Of a stretch of DNA of 64,000 bases, positions 46,961 to 59,954 are shown piece after piece. The stretch spans positions 132,846,335-132,910,334 of the forward strand of contig NC_080066.1 in the NCBI RefSeq assembly GCF_949987535.1, in the 5' to 3' direction. The position numbers and the translations under genes are program-made. Below the pieces are notes generated by a model. It did no database searches, was not told the origin of the DNA, and saw only the letters and a list, made by a program, of their open reading frames with translations. Position 1 is the first letter of the stretch; every line of letters starts with the position of its first letter. The stretch comes from Balaenoptera acutorostrata. Taxonomy: Eukaryota > Chordata > Mammalia > Artiodactyla > Balaenopteridae.

Positions 46961-47565
46961 ATTGATACAACATTCACATCCCCAGCTGTGTTCATCAGAC
47001 ACTAGTAACCACAAGTGATACATAGATGCATGCGGGAGGTCACCCTTAGCAGGACATCTGGTGGCATGCTACTCAGTACAGAATGGTGCTCCTAGACATT
47101 GTACTCTGGGATGCCAAGAGGGTGTTCTTTTCAGCCAAAGGACACTGTAGGTATAAGTATGCTAATTTTTAAAGTTCAGATTGGAAGAGCAAACTCCAAT
47201 AGTAAAGCAACTATGGACCACATTTATGATCAAATGATTCTTCCAGACCTCTGTGTGGACACTAAATATGGATTTAACCAGAGAGTGAAAGAAAACAATT
47301 TTTTAGTGTTGTATATGGAAAGAAAAAGTAAATTGAATAAAAATCATGTTCTAACACAGGCATCTCAAACTCTAAAAATAAGAAGTGAAATATTTAGGTC
47401 AAATACAAACCAAATGGTTAGTAATGGTTACCACTTGGTTCTATAATTAGAGTTGGAGGCAAGTGAGACAGCTATTGCATTTTTTTATATTTCTGTATTC
47501 TTTGAATTTTTGTTACAAGAATGTATTAATTTGCTAATGGGAAAAAATTTCTGATAAGTAAACCC
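46960..47565. other. Non-coding stretch
   Basis: An open frame of 115 codons (47099-47446, plus) has no recognisable domain. No repeat family recognised. Confidence 0.35.
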
Positions 47566-47567
47566 AC

Positions 47568-47800
47568 CTCTAAGAAGGCATTTATCAAATGCTTACTATG
47601 CATTTTCCCATTTAATCCTCAACACTATGTGGTGGGCATTATGTTCACCAATAAAGAAAATAAGATGTAAAGATTTTAAGTAACTTGACAATATCACACA
47701 GCCAGTGACTGGAAGAATAATCCAATCGATTTGGACTCGAAGATTCTTCAGTCCAAATCCAAAGCCCATTCTCTAAGCACAGTGCAATACTGCCTCTCCC
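47568..47800 (-). mobile_element. MIR SINE, minus strand
   Basis: The order 'tcaaatgcttactatgc', 'cctcaacactatgtggtggg', 'agtaacttgacaatatcacacagcc' is MIR read on the minus strand. Confidence 0.7.
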
Positions 47801-48840
47801 AGATGTTTCTGGATATGTAGGTATTCTTAATTCTCTTTACCAAGCCTGAGAGTTTCTTTGAATGATGTGTTCACTAGACTCTTTTTAAGGAAACTGTCTT
47901 CCAATAGTTCCTCCCCTCTCTCCTTCCCTCGAGTATAAGTATCAATATCTTTAGAAACAGGAATGATCCTACCTTCTTTTAGTGTCTCGTTAGGGATTTA
48001 CTTACCATTCACACTTGTCAAGACCATCTAAGGCTGGTGTATCCTTAGAGTCCCATCCTGGTAACTTTGGGCAAGAGATTTAAATGCATTAATTACTCTC
48101 AGTACAAGACACCAGGCACTCAGAAGGAGTTTCACGGCACAAAGAACTGGGTAGCAGGTTATGTTGTTTCTTTAATGAGGAAATACGTTTAAATGTGAGG
48201 AAAATTAATTCTTCAAAAATAGGCTTCCTAACTATATAAAGTATCAATGTAAGAAACAGAAAATTCAGACTGTACCTAATGTCAGAGGAAATGAATGCTT
48301 TATTTGAATAAAAGGCTGGCATGAAATATCGCCTACTGTAAGTCAGAAGGTCTGTCTGGAATATTTCACAAGACTCCAGATTCTGCATCTGTTTTTTTAT
48401 AGCTCTTGAGGCCTATATAAGAACTTGACCCTGGGGTTATCCAAACTAAATCTCGGATAAGCTTCCATTAACATATCTTAGTAAAAAAAAGAATAAGCAT
48501 ATTTTAAAAGACTATGAAATTACAACCTACAACCATAAAGTGTTATAACGTGAATCAACTCTAAGTGGGAGATAGGTTTGAATTCACTGCTTATTCAATG
48601 ATCCAGTAATAGATCATTTTAGTATTATTTTTACATATTGTATATATTTAATTTTCAATGCAAAAAGAAATATTATTAAAAAAAAGAAATATTATGGAAA
48701 GAAAAGCCTTTACACGGTATCATCCCACTAAATGAATGTGAAAGAGACTCAGGTTTAATTCCAAGTTTTGCCATTAATAAACTATATGACTCCCAGATTT
48801 TTATCTAAAGCTCAGACTTGCACACCCAGCTCCTTAACTC
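47800..48840. other. Non-coding stretch
   Basis: No gene or repeat family recognised. Confidence 0.4.
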
Positions 48841-48844
48841 TACA

Positions 48845-51180
48845 TATCTAGTTATCATTTGGTCATTTTTTCCCTAGATTAATTGCACTGTGGTCAGAGA
48901 GCATGTTCTGTATCATTTTAGTCCTTTAGCAATTATTGAGACTTGCTTTACAGCTCAGCACATGTCAGTTTTTATAAACGTTCCATGTGTGCTTGAAAAG
49001 AATGTATATTCTGCAGTCAGGTAAAGTTAGATTAAGTTTATTAAATGACACTGTTTAAATCGTTGATAAATTTTCTTCTGCTGGCTCTATTAATTACTTA
49101 GGTACTCAAAAATCTCATATGATGGCAAATATGTGAATTTCTATTAGCTTTGTGTCATATAATTTGAAACTGTTATTAGGTGATTACAGATTTACAACTG
49201 TTACAACGTACTGGCAAATTGAACGTTCTATCATTATGAAATGACCCTTTATCTTCAGTAATGCTTTTTACCTTAATGTCTTTCCTATCTGATATTAAGG
49301 CTATCTTATCTGACCAACTTCCTCTTACCTAGAATTGAATGGTATATCTTTTCCTGTCCTTTTACCTTTAACTTTTCTGTATGTTTAAGTTTAATGTGTA
49401 TCTCTTATAAACTTTGTATAATTGACTTTTTGATCCTGCCTGACAATCTTTTAATTGGAATATTTGGTCCATTTGCATTTTGTTTACTAGCATTTCAGTT
49501 TAAATTGCTGTCTTACTTTGTGCTATTTATCCCACCTGTTCTATGTTTCATTTATTTTCCTTTCTTGCTTTCTTTTGATTATTTTTGATAGCTACATTTT
49601 TCCCCTCTCATAGTGAGAAAGTTTTCTATCCTTTTAGTGGATACTCTAAAAATTACAAAATGCATACTTACTGTCTGTTATAAGCTAAAATTAATCAGTA
49701 ACTTTATCCATTTCCCAGGGAACTTAGGATACATTAACTCTATTGACTCCTTTCCCTAAGCATATATTGTTGGTTAATATGTTAATTCCATCAAATTTGC
49801 TCTTTTAAATTTCGCATTTGAGTGTTTTATACTCTCAGTGCTTATTTAGATTCACCCATGAATTTATCACTTTGCTCCTCATGCCTTTTTGCTTCTCTGC
49901 CCTCCCATCTGGGATCTCTTTCCTTCCACACGAAGTAGATATCCTGAATCTCCCTATTTTTCTTGATGGCCACCCTGTCTCTGCTATTCTGAAATGTCTT
50001 TAACTTACTCCTTTCTTTCAAAAAATATTTTCACTGGATATAAAATTCTGGGTTAGCAATTATTTTTCTTTCAGCCTTTTGAAAATATCATGCCACAATC
50101 TTTGGTTCAGCTGTTCTCTAACCACCAATGCTGTGGATATAATCTGTCTTTTCCTCTGACATCTTTTAAGATTTTCTTTGCCTCTGATGTTCTATAGTTT
50201 CACTGTGTGTCTAGTGTGGGTTTCTTTTTATTTAATCCAATTAGGGATTTATAAGCTTCTGAATTTGTGAATTGGTATCTTTTATCATCCTGGAAAATCC
50301 TCAGTAATTGTCTTCTTATTTGGCATCTCTGCCCCCATTCTCTCTTTCCTCTCCTTCTGGAACTCCTATTAATCTTTAACAGATGTTAATCTTTCTCATT
50401 CCATCACCCTGGACTTTTAATCTCTTTTCTATATATTTCATCTTTTTTGTCTCTCTGTGGTATATACTGAATAATTTTTATCATCTGTCTTCTAGTTACT
50501 ACTCTTTTTTCAGCTGTCTTATTTGAATTTTTAACCTTAGTTATTGTATTTTTATTTCTAAAAGTTCTATTTGGTTCTTCAAATCAGCTCTGGTGACTTT
50601 TATAGTTGCCTGTTTTCTGCAGATATGTTCAAGCTTTCTTTTTATTTTTCCAGTAAATCCTTTAACACGTTCATCATAGTTAAAGTCTCTGTCTCACAAT
50701 TCCAATATATGGGTCATCTCTGAGTTTAGTTCTGTCATTTGTTTAATCTCTTGACAATGGATTGTTTCTCTTATATATATATATTTTTAGGCCTTAGAAT
50801 TTTTGACTGAATGCCACACATCTTGTGGAGAATAGTTGAGAGAGATAAATAATATTTACACGTGGCCATTAGTGTGGGGGACTGAGTGAATCAAGTCAGT
50901 CAAAACAGGTTTGGATTTTATTATTTTACCTTTGGTGTACTACAGTCTGCCTGTTCCTCCAGGGATGGGCTACACTCAGCTTGTACTTGAGTTAGACCTG
51001 GGTGCCAGAGGATCTGTTTTCCTGCTCTACCCTCAGCTTTGAGCAAGTCCTGCTTACCTGTGTCACCTGACAAACTTATGCCTCCCAAAGTGGTAAAATG
51101 CTCTTCTCACACTGATAGCAGATCTCTGCTTGGTATTGGCACAGGATCCTGGGCCCAAGAGGTTTTCTACCTCTCCCCAG
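48845..51180 (-). mobile_element. Old L1 (5' half), minus strand
   Basis: The text follows, on the minus strand, the endonuclease part of ORF2 ('ctagattaattgcactgtgg', 'gcttgaaaagaatgtatattc', 'cctgacaatcttttaattgg') and then ORF1 and 5' UTR ('ttctgggttagcaattatttttc', 'caatctttggttcagctg'). It is highly diverged and has no useful frame. From about 50836 the identity is lost and may be the old 5' UTR. A younger L1 is inserted at 51181-51198. Confidence 0.65.
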
Positions 51181-51653
51181 GGACCAAAGTTGTTTTTGTT
51201 TTTTTAATTGGGGTATATTTGTTGTACAGTGTTGTGTTAGTTTCTACTGTACAGCGAAGTGGAGTTCCCTGTGCTATACAACAGGTTATTAGTTATCTAC
51301 ATTATACATATATAGTAATCTACTTTATACATATATATGTCAATCCCAGTCTCACAGTTCATCCCACCCCCAACCCCGCTTTCCCTCCTTGGTGTCCATA
51401 TATTTGTTCTCTACCTCCGTGTCTCTATTTCTGCCTTGCAAACCAGCGCATCTGTACCATTTTTCTAGGTTCCACATATATGTGTTAATATACAATATTT
51501 TTCTCTTTCTGACTTACTTCATTCTTTATGACAGTCTCTAGGTCCATCCACGTCTCTACAAATGACCCAATTTCGTTCCTTTTTATGGCTGACTAATATA
51601 CCATTGTATATATGTACCACATCTTCTTTATCCATTTGTCTGTCGATGGACAC

Positions 51654-54600
51654 TTAGGTTGCTTCCATGACCTGGCTATTGTAAATAGTGCTGCAATGAA
51701 CATTGGGGGGGCATGTGTCTTTTTGAATTATGGTTTTCTCTGAGTATATGCCCAGTAGTGAGATTGCTGGGTCATATGGTAATTCTATTTTTAGTTTTTT
51801 AAGGAACATCCATACTGTTCTCCATAGTGGCTGTATCAATTTACATTCTCACCAACAAGTGGGAATGAGGGTGGTGCAAGAGGGTTCCCTTTTCTCCAGA
51901 CCCTCTCCAGCATTTATCGTTTGTAGATTTTCTGATAATGCCATTCTGACTGGTGTGAGGTGATACCTCACTGTAGTTTTGATCTGCATTTCTCTAATAA
52001 TTAGTGATGTTGAGCATCTTTTCATGTGTTTGTTGGCCATCTGTATGTCTTCCTTGGAGAAATGTCTATTTAGCTCTTCCACCTATTTTTGGATTGGGTT
52101 GTTTGTTTTTTTGATATTCAGCTTCATGAGCTGTTTATATATTTTGGAGATTAATCCTTTGTCTGTTGATTCGTTTGCAAATATTTCCTCCCATTCTGAG
52201 GGTTGTCTGTTCGTCTTGTTTATGGTTTCATCTGCTGGGCAAAAGCTTTTAAGTTTCATTAAGTCCCAATTGTTTATTTTTGTTTTTATTTCTATTTCTC
52301 TAGGAGGTGGGTCAAAAAGGATCTTGCTGTGGTTTATGTCAAAGAGTTCTGCCTACGTTTTCCTCTAAGAGTTTTATAGTGTCCGGTCTTACATTTAGGT
52401 CTTTAATCCATTTTGGTTATTTTTGTGTATGGTGTTAGGGAGTGTTCTAATTTCATTCTTTTACATGTAGCTGTCCAGTTTTCCCAGCACCACTTATTGA
52501 AGAGGCCGTCTTTTCTCCATTGTGTATTCTTGCCTCCTTTGTCATAGATTAGTTGACCATAGGTGTGTGGGTTTACCTCTGGGCTTTCTATCCTGTTCCA
52601 TTGATCTATATTTCTGTTTTTGTGCCAGTACCATATTGTCGTGATGACTGTAGCTTTGTAGTATAGTCTGAAGTCAGGGAGTTTGATTCCTCCAGCTCCG
52701 CTTTTTTCCCTCAAGATTGCTTTGGCTATTCGGGGTCTTTTGTGTCTCCATACAGATTTTAACATTTTTTGTTCTAGTTCTGTGAAAAATGCCAGTGGTA
52801 GTTTGATAGGGATTGCATTGAATATGTAGATTGCTTTGGGTAGTACAGTCATTTTCACAATGTTGATTCTTCCAATCCAAGAACATGGTATATCTCTCCA
52901 TTTCTTTGTATCATCTTTGATTTCTTTCATCAGTGTCTTATACTTTTCTGAGTAGAGGTCTTTTACCTCCTTAGGTAGGTTTATTCCTAGGTTTTTTATT
53001 CTTTTTGTTGCAATGGAGAATGGGATTGTTTCCTTAATTTCTCTTTCTGATTTTCGTTGTTAGTTTATAGGAATGCAAGTGATTTCTGTGCATTAATTTT
53101 GTATCCTGCTACATTACCAAATTCATTGATTAGCTCTAGTAGTTTTCTGGTGGCATCTTTACAATTCTCTATGTATAGTATCATGTCATCTGTGAACAGT
53201 GACAGTTTTACTTCTTCTTTTCCAATTTGTATTCCTTTTATTTCTTTTTCTTCTCTGATTGCCATGGCTAGGACTTTCAAAACTATGTTGAATAATAGTG
53301 GCGAGAGTGGAAATCCTTGTCTTGTTCCTGGTCTTAGAGGAAATGCTTTCAATTTTTCACCATTGAGAATGATGTTTGCTGTGGGTTTGTCATATATGGC
53401 CTTTATTATGTTGAGGTAGGTCCCTCTATGCCCACTTCCTGGAGAGTTTTTATCATAAATGGGTGTTGAATTTTGTCAAAAGCTTTTTCTACATCTGTTG
53501 AGATTAACATATGGTTTTTATCCTTCAGTTTGTTAATATGGTGTATCACATTGATTGATTTGCATATATTGAAGATTTCTTGCATCCCTGGGATAAATCC
53601 CACTTGATCATGGTGTACGATCCTTTTAATGTTTTGTTGGATTCTGTTTGCTAGTATTTTGTTGAGGATTTTTGCATCTATATTCATCAGTGATAGTGGT
53701 CTGTAATTTTCTTTTTTGTAGTATCTTTGTCTGATTTTGGTATCAGGGTGGTGGTCGCCTCATAGAATAAGTTTGGGGGTATTCTTTCCTCTGCAAGTTT
53801 TTGGAAGAGTTTGAGAAGGATGGGTGTTAGCTCTTCTCTAAATGTTCGATAGAATTCACCCGTGAAGCCATCTGGTCCTTGACTTTTGTTTGTTGGAAGA
53901 TTTTTTTTTTTAATATTTATTTATTTATTTACTTATTCTTGGCTTTTGTTGGGTCTTCGTTTCTGTGCGAGGGCTTTCTCTAGTTGGCGGCAAGCGGGGG
54001 CCACTCTTCATCGCGGTGCGCGGGCCTCTCACTATCGCGGCCTCTCTTGTTGCGGAGCACAGGCTCCAGACGCGCAGGCTCAGTAGTTGTGGCTCACGGG
54101 CTTAGTTGCTCCGCGGCATGTGGGATCTTCCCAGACCAGGGCTCGAACCCGTGTCCCCTGCATTGGCAGGCAGATTCTTAACCACTGCGCCACCAGGGAA
54201 GCCCTGTTGGAAGATTTTTAATCACAGTTTCAATTTCATTGCTTGTGACTGGTCTGTTCATATTTTCAATTTTTCCTGGTTCAGTCTTGGAAAGTTATAC
54301 CTTTCTAAGAATTTGTCCATTTCTTCTAGGTTGCCCGTTTTATTGGCATATATTTGCTTGTAATAGTCTCTTATGATGCTGTGTATTTCTGCAGTGTCCA
54401 TTGTAATTTCTCCTTTTTCATTTCTAATTTTATTGATTTGAGTACTCTTCCTCCTGTTCCTGGTGAGTCTGGCTAAAGGTTTATCAATTTTGTTTATCTG
54501 CTCAAAGAACCAGTTTTTAGTTTTATTGATCTTTGCTATTGTTTCCTTTGTTTCTATTTCATTTATTTCTGCTCTGATCGTTATGATTTCTTTTCTTCTA

Positions 54601-55302
54601 CTAACTTTGGGTTTTGTTTGTTTTTCTTTCTCTAGTTCCTTTAGGTATAAGGTTAGATTGTTTATTTGAGATTTTTCTTGTTTCTTGAGGTAGGATTGTA
54701 TTGCTATAAACTTTCCTCTTAGAACTGCTTTTGCTGCCTCCCATAGGTTTGTGATAGTTGTGTTTTTGTTGTCATTTGTCTCTAGGTATTTTTTGATTTC
54801 CTCTTTGATTTCTTCAGTGATCTGTTGGTTATTTAGTAACATATTGTTTAGCCTCCATGTGTTTGTGTTCTTTATGTTTTTTTTCCTGTAATTTATTTCT
54901 AATCTCATAGCGTTGTGGTCAGAAAAGATGCTTGATACAATTTCAATTTTCTTAAATTTACCGAGGCTTCATTTGTGACCCAAGGTGTGATCTGTCCTGG
55001 AGAATGTTCCATGTGCACTTGAGAAGAAAGTGTAATCTGCTGTTTTCGGATGGGATGTCCTGTAAATATCAATTAAATCTATCTGGTCTATTGTGTCATT
55101 TAAAGCTTGTTTTTTCTTATTAATGTTCTGTCTGGTTGTTCTGTCCATTGGTGTATGTGAAGTTAATATCCCCCACTATTATTGTGTTGCTGTCGATTTC
55201 CTCTTTTATAGCTGTTAGCATTTGCCTTATGTATTGAGGTGCTCCTATGTTGGGTGAATATATAATTGTTGTATCTTCTTCTTGGATTGATCCCTTGATC
55301 AT
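51654..55302 (-). pseudogene. Broken L1 ORF2
   Basis: Segments 55302-55120, 54908-54258, 53687-53406, 53352-53065, 52930-52403, 52082-51849 and 51839-51654 carry ORF2 text in order from endonuclease to C-terminus, with frameshifts and stops between them and a SINE in the reverse-transcriptase part. The catalytic box reads FTDD instead of FADD. It cannot make an active enzyme. Confidence 0.9.
53906..54204 (-). mobile_element. CHR-family tRNA SINE in L1, minus strand
   Basis: Full-length copy, on the minus strand starting gggcttccctggtggcgc and ending in a (TAAA)n tail. A perfect 15 bp target duplication tgttggaagattttt lies on both sides (53891-53905 and 54205-54219). It interrupts ORF2 of the younger L1, so it is later than that L1. 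Confidence 0.96.
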
Positions 55303-56379
55303 TATGTAGTGTCCTTCCTTGTCACATTCTTTTTTTTTAAAGTCTATTTTATCTGATATGAATATTGCTACTTCAGCTTTCTTTTAATTTCCATTTGCAT
55401 GGAATATCTTTTCCATCCCCTCACTTTCAGTCTGTATGTGTCCCTAGGTCTGAAGTGGGTCTCTTGTAGACAGAATATATATGGGTCTTGTTTTTGTATC
55501 CATTCAGCCAGTCTTTTGGTGGGAGCATTTAATCCATTCACATTTAAGGTAATTATCGATATGTACGTTCCTATTACTATTTTCTTAATTGTTTTGGGTT
55601 TGTTTTTGTAGGTCCTTTTCTTCTCTTGTGTTTCCCACTTAGAAAAGTTCCTTTAGCATTTGTTGTAGAGCTGATTTGGTGGTGCTGAATTCTCTTAGCT
55701 TTTGCTTGTCTGTAAAGGTTTTAATTTCTCCATCGAATCTGAATGAGATCCTTGCTGGGTAGAGTATTCTTTGTTGTAGGTTCTTCCCTTTCATCACTTT
55801 TAATATATAGTGCCACTCCCTTCTGGCTTGCAGAGTTTCTGCTAATAAATCAGCTGTTAACCTTATGGGGATTCCCTTGTATGTTATTTGTTATTTTTCC
55901 CTTGTTGCTTTTAATAATTTTTGCCTGTAATTAATGTCAGTTAGATTACTGTGTATCTCGGGGTGTTTTTCCTTGGGTTTATCCTGCCTGGGACTCTCTG
56001 CACTTCCTGGACTTGGGTGGCTATTTTCTTTCCCATGTTAGGGAAGTTTTCGACTATAATCTCTTCCAATATTTTCTCGGGTCCTTTCTCTCTCTCTCTT
56101 CTCCTTCCGGGTCCTCTATAATGTGAATGTTGATGTGTTTAATGTTGCCCCAGAGGTCTCTTAGGCTATCCTAATTTCTTTTCTTTCCTTTTTCTTTATT
56201 CTGTTCTGCAGCAGTGATTTCCACCATTCTGTCTTCCAGGTCACTTATCCATTCTTCTGCCTGAGTTATTCTGCTATTGATTCCTTCTGGAGTATTTTTC
56301 ATTTCAGTTATTTATTGTTCATCTCTGTTTGCTTGTTCTTTAATTCTTCTAGGTCTTTGTAAAACATTTCTTGCATCTT

Positions 56380-56610
56380 CTAGATCCTTGCCTCCATTCT
56401 TTTTCCGAGGTCCTGGATCATCTTCACTATCATTATTCTGAGTTCTTTTTCTGGAAGGTTGCCTATTTCCACTTCATTTAGTTGTTTTTCTGGGGTTTTA
56501 TCTTGTTCCTTCATCTGGGACATAGTCCTCTGCCTTTTCATTTTGTCTATCTTTCTGTAATTGTGGTTTTTGTTCTGCAAGCTGCAGGATTGTAGTTCTT
56601 CTTGCTTCAA
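56380..56610 (-). pseudogene. L1 ORF1 N-terminal relic
   Basis: The frame of 76 codons includes the ORF1 start near 56541 (MKRQRTMSQMKEQ) and the beginning of the coiled-coil region (PEKELRIMIVKMIQDLGKRM) before it breaks. It serves here as the reference for the ORF1 start that is lost in the full-length copy. Confidence 0.75.
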
Positions 56611-56647
56611 CTGTTTGCCCTTTGGTGGATTGGGCCAAAGGTTTTTG

Positions 56648-58845
56648 CATTTACCTCTCCCTCAGAGGCAGTGTATCTTTGCCTGGGACCTGAAGGCAGG
56701 AAGGTATGCTCTCTCTACAGCAGTGGTTTATGTCTTTTTTACTCATACAAGAGAAAGGTCTGAGGAAGTGGGCAGTGTTTCATGTCTGTCACCCAAGATT
56801 ATTAGATCAACCACTACCTGCATGCCTGTGTCACTGAGGGATGTCTTCTCACCAGGCTCCTGTCCCAATCGTTCTCATTAGCACCTAGTGGAGGCTGGTG
56901 GAAAGGAGCTCCCAGGTGAATGTGAACTACTGTCATGTCAAGGCTCCTACTTCCTCTAAGCTAATACTTTAGTCCATACTTGGCCCTTAAAGAATTCTTT
57001 AAAATTTTAGCTGATTTCTGTTGGGAGACACTTCTTCATGGGTCTCTCAAGTTTGTGCATGATCTGTGAAGAAGCAGTGACTGCCTTTGTTCTGTCTGGA
57101 CTACCTTCTCAGCCTGGGAAAACAGAGATAGCATTTCCCTCTGGAAGAGAGACACTTTTGATTACTGTCTACCATAATGAAGATGTCTCCCTCCAGAGCC
57201 AAGGGGAGGCATGCTTAATACCCATTATAAAATATTTAGGTTCCTTGAGCTCAGGGTACCTTCCTGAAATGCAACCCACTGCATGTATAGGTGTTACCTG
57301 GCCTCTACTCAGTGCCCTGTAGGATTGGGGATCAGGGAACTAGCACAGATACTGAAACTCTGATTGATACTGTTTGGGCAAGTAATAAAGTCCCTTGTCT
57401 CTGATATAAGAAACTGTGGCAAGCTAACTTATAACTTGCAGATAGCGTGAAATCTTAGAACTTTCCAAGTTTCTTCTTTACTGGCAGCCTCCTATTCTCT
57501 GCCAAAGGTGAAACAGTCCATGTATTCTGTCTCAGGGGCTTGTCACTCTGAAATTCAGTTCCTTTGGCTGCCCTCTCTGATGTGTAATAGAAAAGTTATG
57601 ATTTTTTTTTCTTCTTAGGATGGGAGGAACATTCTCTTGCAGCTTTCTATATCTTAAATGGAAGCACAACTCCCAAGGTGTACCTATTTGATTACTTTCT
57701 ATTACCAAAGATAGACACTTACTGATCTTTGAATTTAATGTTCTGCTTATACATGCTTAGTTTTTAAAAGAAGCATAAGCTTGGGTAATGAACTCTAGGA
57801 ATTCTGAAAAATGGCTCATGGAATATTTCATCACAAGGGCTGGAAACAATGGACCAAGGATGTTTACGTTCCAGCATAGGTGAGTCAGGAGGGGGTAAAA
57901 GAATCTGATTCATGATGAATGAGATGTTATACAGAATGTACATATGCACTGGCCACCAACTCTTATAGAGAATCATGGAGATATATAGGAAAATTACAAC
58001 CACTTAGGGGTAGAGAGAGGGCTTTTGAAGCTCTTAAAAATGGACAGGAGGATGTGGTAGAAACACCTGAAAAGGATACAAAGGCTAGGTAGAAGAACAG
58101 AAACTGGAGTCTTGAGGATTCATAGATTTTCTATTTCTTTGTTGTTTTCTTCCCTCTCTACATTCACTCTCCCTTTTCCTAATAAACAGAATCTAGATTT
58201 CTCTTGTGAGATTCACCTCTTCTGTATTGTGGAAGTCTGGTTAGGGCTGCCATTTAAAGTGCCTAGTGTTCACCTAGCCAACATTCCCAGGACTCCCTGA
58301 GTCATGAAAGACAGAAAAACAGCTGGAACTGATCCATTACTGAGCTGTTAGTTCCTGCTACACAGATCCCAAAACAGCTTTGGTTCTTAGCTTTTCAAAG
58401 CATAGCTTAACTCTGTGAATTACCTGATATTCTCATTTTGCTTAAGTTAACCAAAGTTGAATTTCTGTTGCTTGCAACCAGAGAACTTCAACTGATACAG
58501 GGAAAGTGGTCCAATAGAGGGCATGACAGAGGCTAAAAGAAGCTTTTAAAGGTAGCCTGAAATCCAGATACTTTATTTAAAATTATTAAAAGAACACATA
58601 TTAACTGTCAAAATTGCTGGCTATGGTACAATGACTAATTGATTTCATGTTTCTACATGCTTGTAGTTAATGGTTAGGCTGATGATGTTTTATTACTAAA
58701 AACTATATTTAGAGTTCACTCTCATATCTCCCAAGTAAGAAATAAAAACAAATGAGAATGAACTGAAATAATACACATTACATGCTCTAAGAAAAACATC
58801 TAGGAAGGGGTGCTGGGAGGAGCAATGATCTATGTTACAATGAAA
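56648..58845. other. Non-coding stretch, possible LTR remnant at 58100-58502
   Basis: The part up to about 56900 may continue the old L1 5' UTR. The end 'ggtgaatttctgttgcttgcaaccag...actgatacag' near 58455-58500 resembles the end of an MLT1-group LTR. No gene; open frames up to 106 codons show no domain. Confidence 0.35.
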
Positions 58846-58849
58846 TATA

Positions 58850-59048
58850 CAGTCGACCCTTGAACAATGTGGGGTTTAGGGGAGCCAACCCCTGAACAGT
58901 CAAACAACTTTACAATTAGCCCTCCATAACCACAGTTCCACATCTACAGATTCAACCAACCAGATCCTGCAGTACTGTAGAACGTAGTGAAAGAAATCTA
59001 CATATAAGTAGAACCACAGTTCAACCCTGTGTTTTCAAGGGGCAACTA
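58850..59048 (+). mobile_element. Tigger MITE (pogo-type)
   Basis: The element has ends cagtcgacccttgaacaa and, at the other side, ttcaaggggcaacta, which are inverted copies of each other with few changes. TA dinucleotides flank it at 58848-58849 and 59049-59050. Internal words ('gattcaaccaacc', 'cagtactgtag') fit Tigger. Non-coding. Confidence 0.82.
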
Positions 59049-59160
59049 TACATATATATAATTATATATATAATTATATATAAGGGAATCATTATATAAC
59101 TTATATATAACAGAATATATATTTTATAGATATATATATATCTTACTCTGCATCCTTTTT
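59049..59160. repeat. AT-rich tract with TA runs
   Basis: Imperfect TA repeats follow directly after the Tigger element. Confidence 0.75.
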
Positions 59161-59231
59161 AGGGTTATTTCATTATTTTTTGAAAATATTATAAAAGTAA
59201 ATTTACCATTTTGCCACAGACTAGTTTAACA

Positions 59232-59808
59232 CAGGGTTATTCAACCTTGGCACTATTGATATTTGGGCAGGATAATTCTTTTGGGGGGGGGGCAGGGGAG
59301 CTGTCCAATGCATTGTAGGGTGTTTAGAAGCATCCCTGGCCTCTACTAGCCCCACTATATGCCAGTAACACCCCTATAATGCCAATCAAAAATGTCTCTT
59401 GAGAATGGACTTGAGGACCCGGGGAGGGGGAAGGGTAAGCTGGGACGAAGTGAGAGAGTGGAATGGACATATACACACTACCAAATGTAAAATAGATAGC
59501 TACTGGGAAGCAATCGCATAGCACAGGGAGATCAGCTTAGTGCTTTGTGTCACCTAGAGGGGTGGGATAGGGAGGGTGGGAGGGAGATACAAGAGGGAGA
59601 AGATATGGGGATATATGTATATGTATAGCTGATTCACTTTGTTATACAGCAGAAACTAACACACCATTGTACAGCAGTTATACTCCAATAAAGATGTTAA
59701 AATAAATTAAATAAATAAAAAATGTCTCTTGACATTGCCAAATGTCCTCTGGGGGGGGGGGGGAGAGGAGGGGGCAAAATTTTTCCCTGATTAAGAAACA
59801 CTGGTTTT
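59232..59808 (-). mobile_element. MER20-like hAT element split by an L1 3' end
   Basis: The left piece (59232-59402) reads 'caaccttggcactattgatattt', 'ctgtccaatgcattgtagg' and 'aatgccaatcaaaaatgtctc'; the right piece (59718-59808) continues 'aatgtctcttgacattgccaaatgtcctc' and ends 'aagaaacactgg'. Together these are MER20 read on the minus strand. Runs of 10 and 13 G lie at 59283-59292 and 59751-59763. Confidence 0.75.
59403..59717 (+). mobile_element. L1 3' UTR fragment, plus strand
   Basis: A short, severely 5'-truncated L1: 3' UTR with 'ctaccaaatgtaaaatag', the poly(A) signal in ccaataaag, and an A-rich tail. A perfect 15 bp target duplication aaaaatgtctcttga flanks it (59388-59402 and 59718-59732). 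It is in plus orientation, unlike the other young L1s in the window. Confidence 0.92.
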
Positions 59809-59954
59809 AACATCATGACTACAATAAGACAAATACAACTGCCAGCTCTATGATTCCATTGTGGAATCAACTGTGATTAAACTAGAGTTACATTCATCTT
59901 TTAGCTTAAAATGTATCGTGGCTAGAACTAAGTTAATTATGCCAGTTATTGTTT

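Larger units (their letters stand above)
51199..56631 (-). mobile_element. Younger L1, 5.4 kb, 5' UTR truncated, minus strand
   Basis: It runs from the 3' UTR (51199) through ORF2 and ORF1 to a short piece of 5' UTR near 56631. ORF2 is split into several frames and interrupted by a CHR SINE at 53906-54204. It is more diverged than the copy at 29.1 kb. Candidate target duplications are ggaccaaagttgtttttg (51181-51198) and gggccaaaggtttttg (56632-56647), imperfect but consistent in position. It inserted into the older L1 described above. Confidence 0.85.

Noticed and set aside
47099..47446. 115-codon plus-strand frame as a possible gene
   Set aside because: No recognisable domain, no acceptor/donor pair and a composition like AT-rich non-coding DNA.
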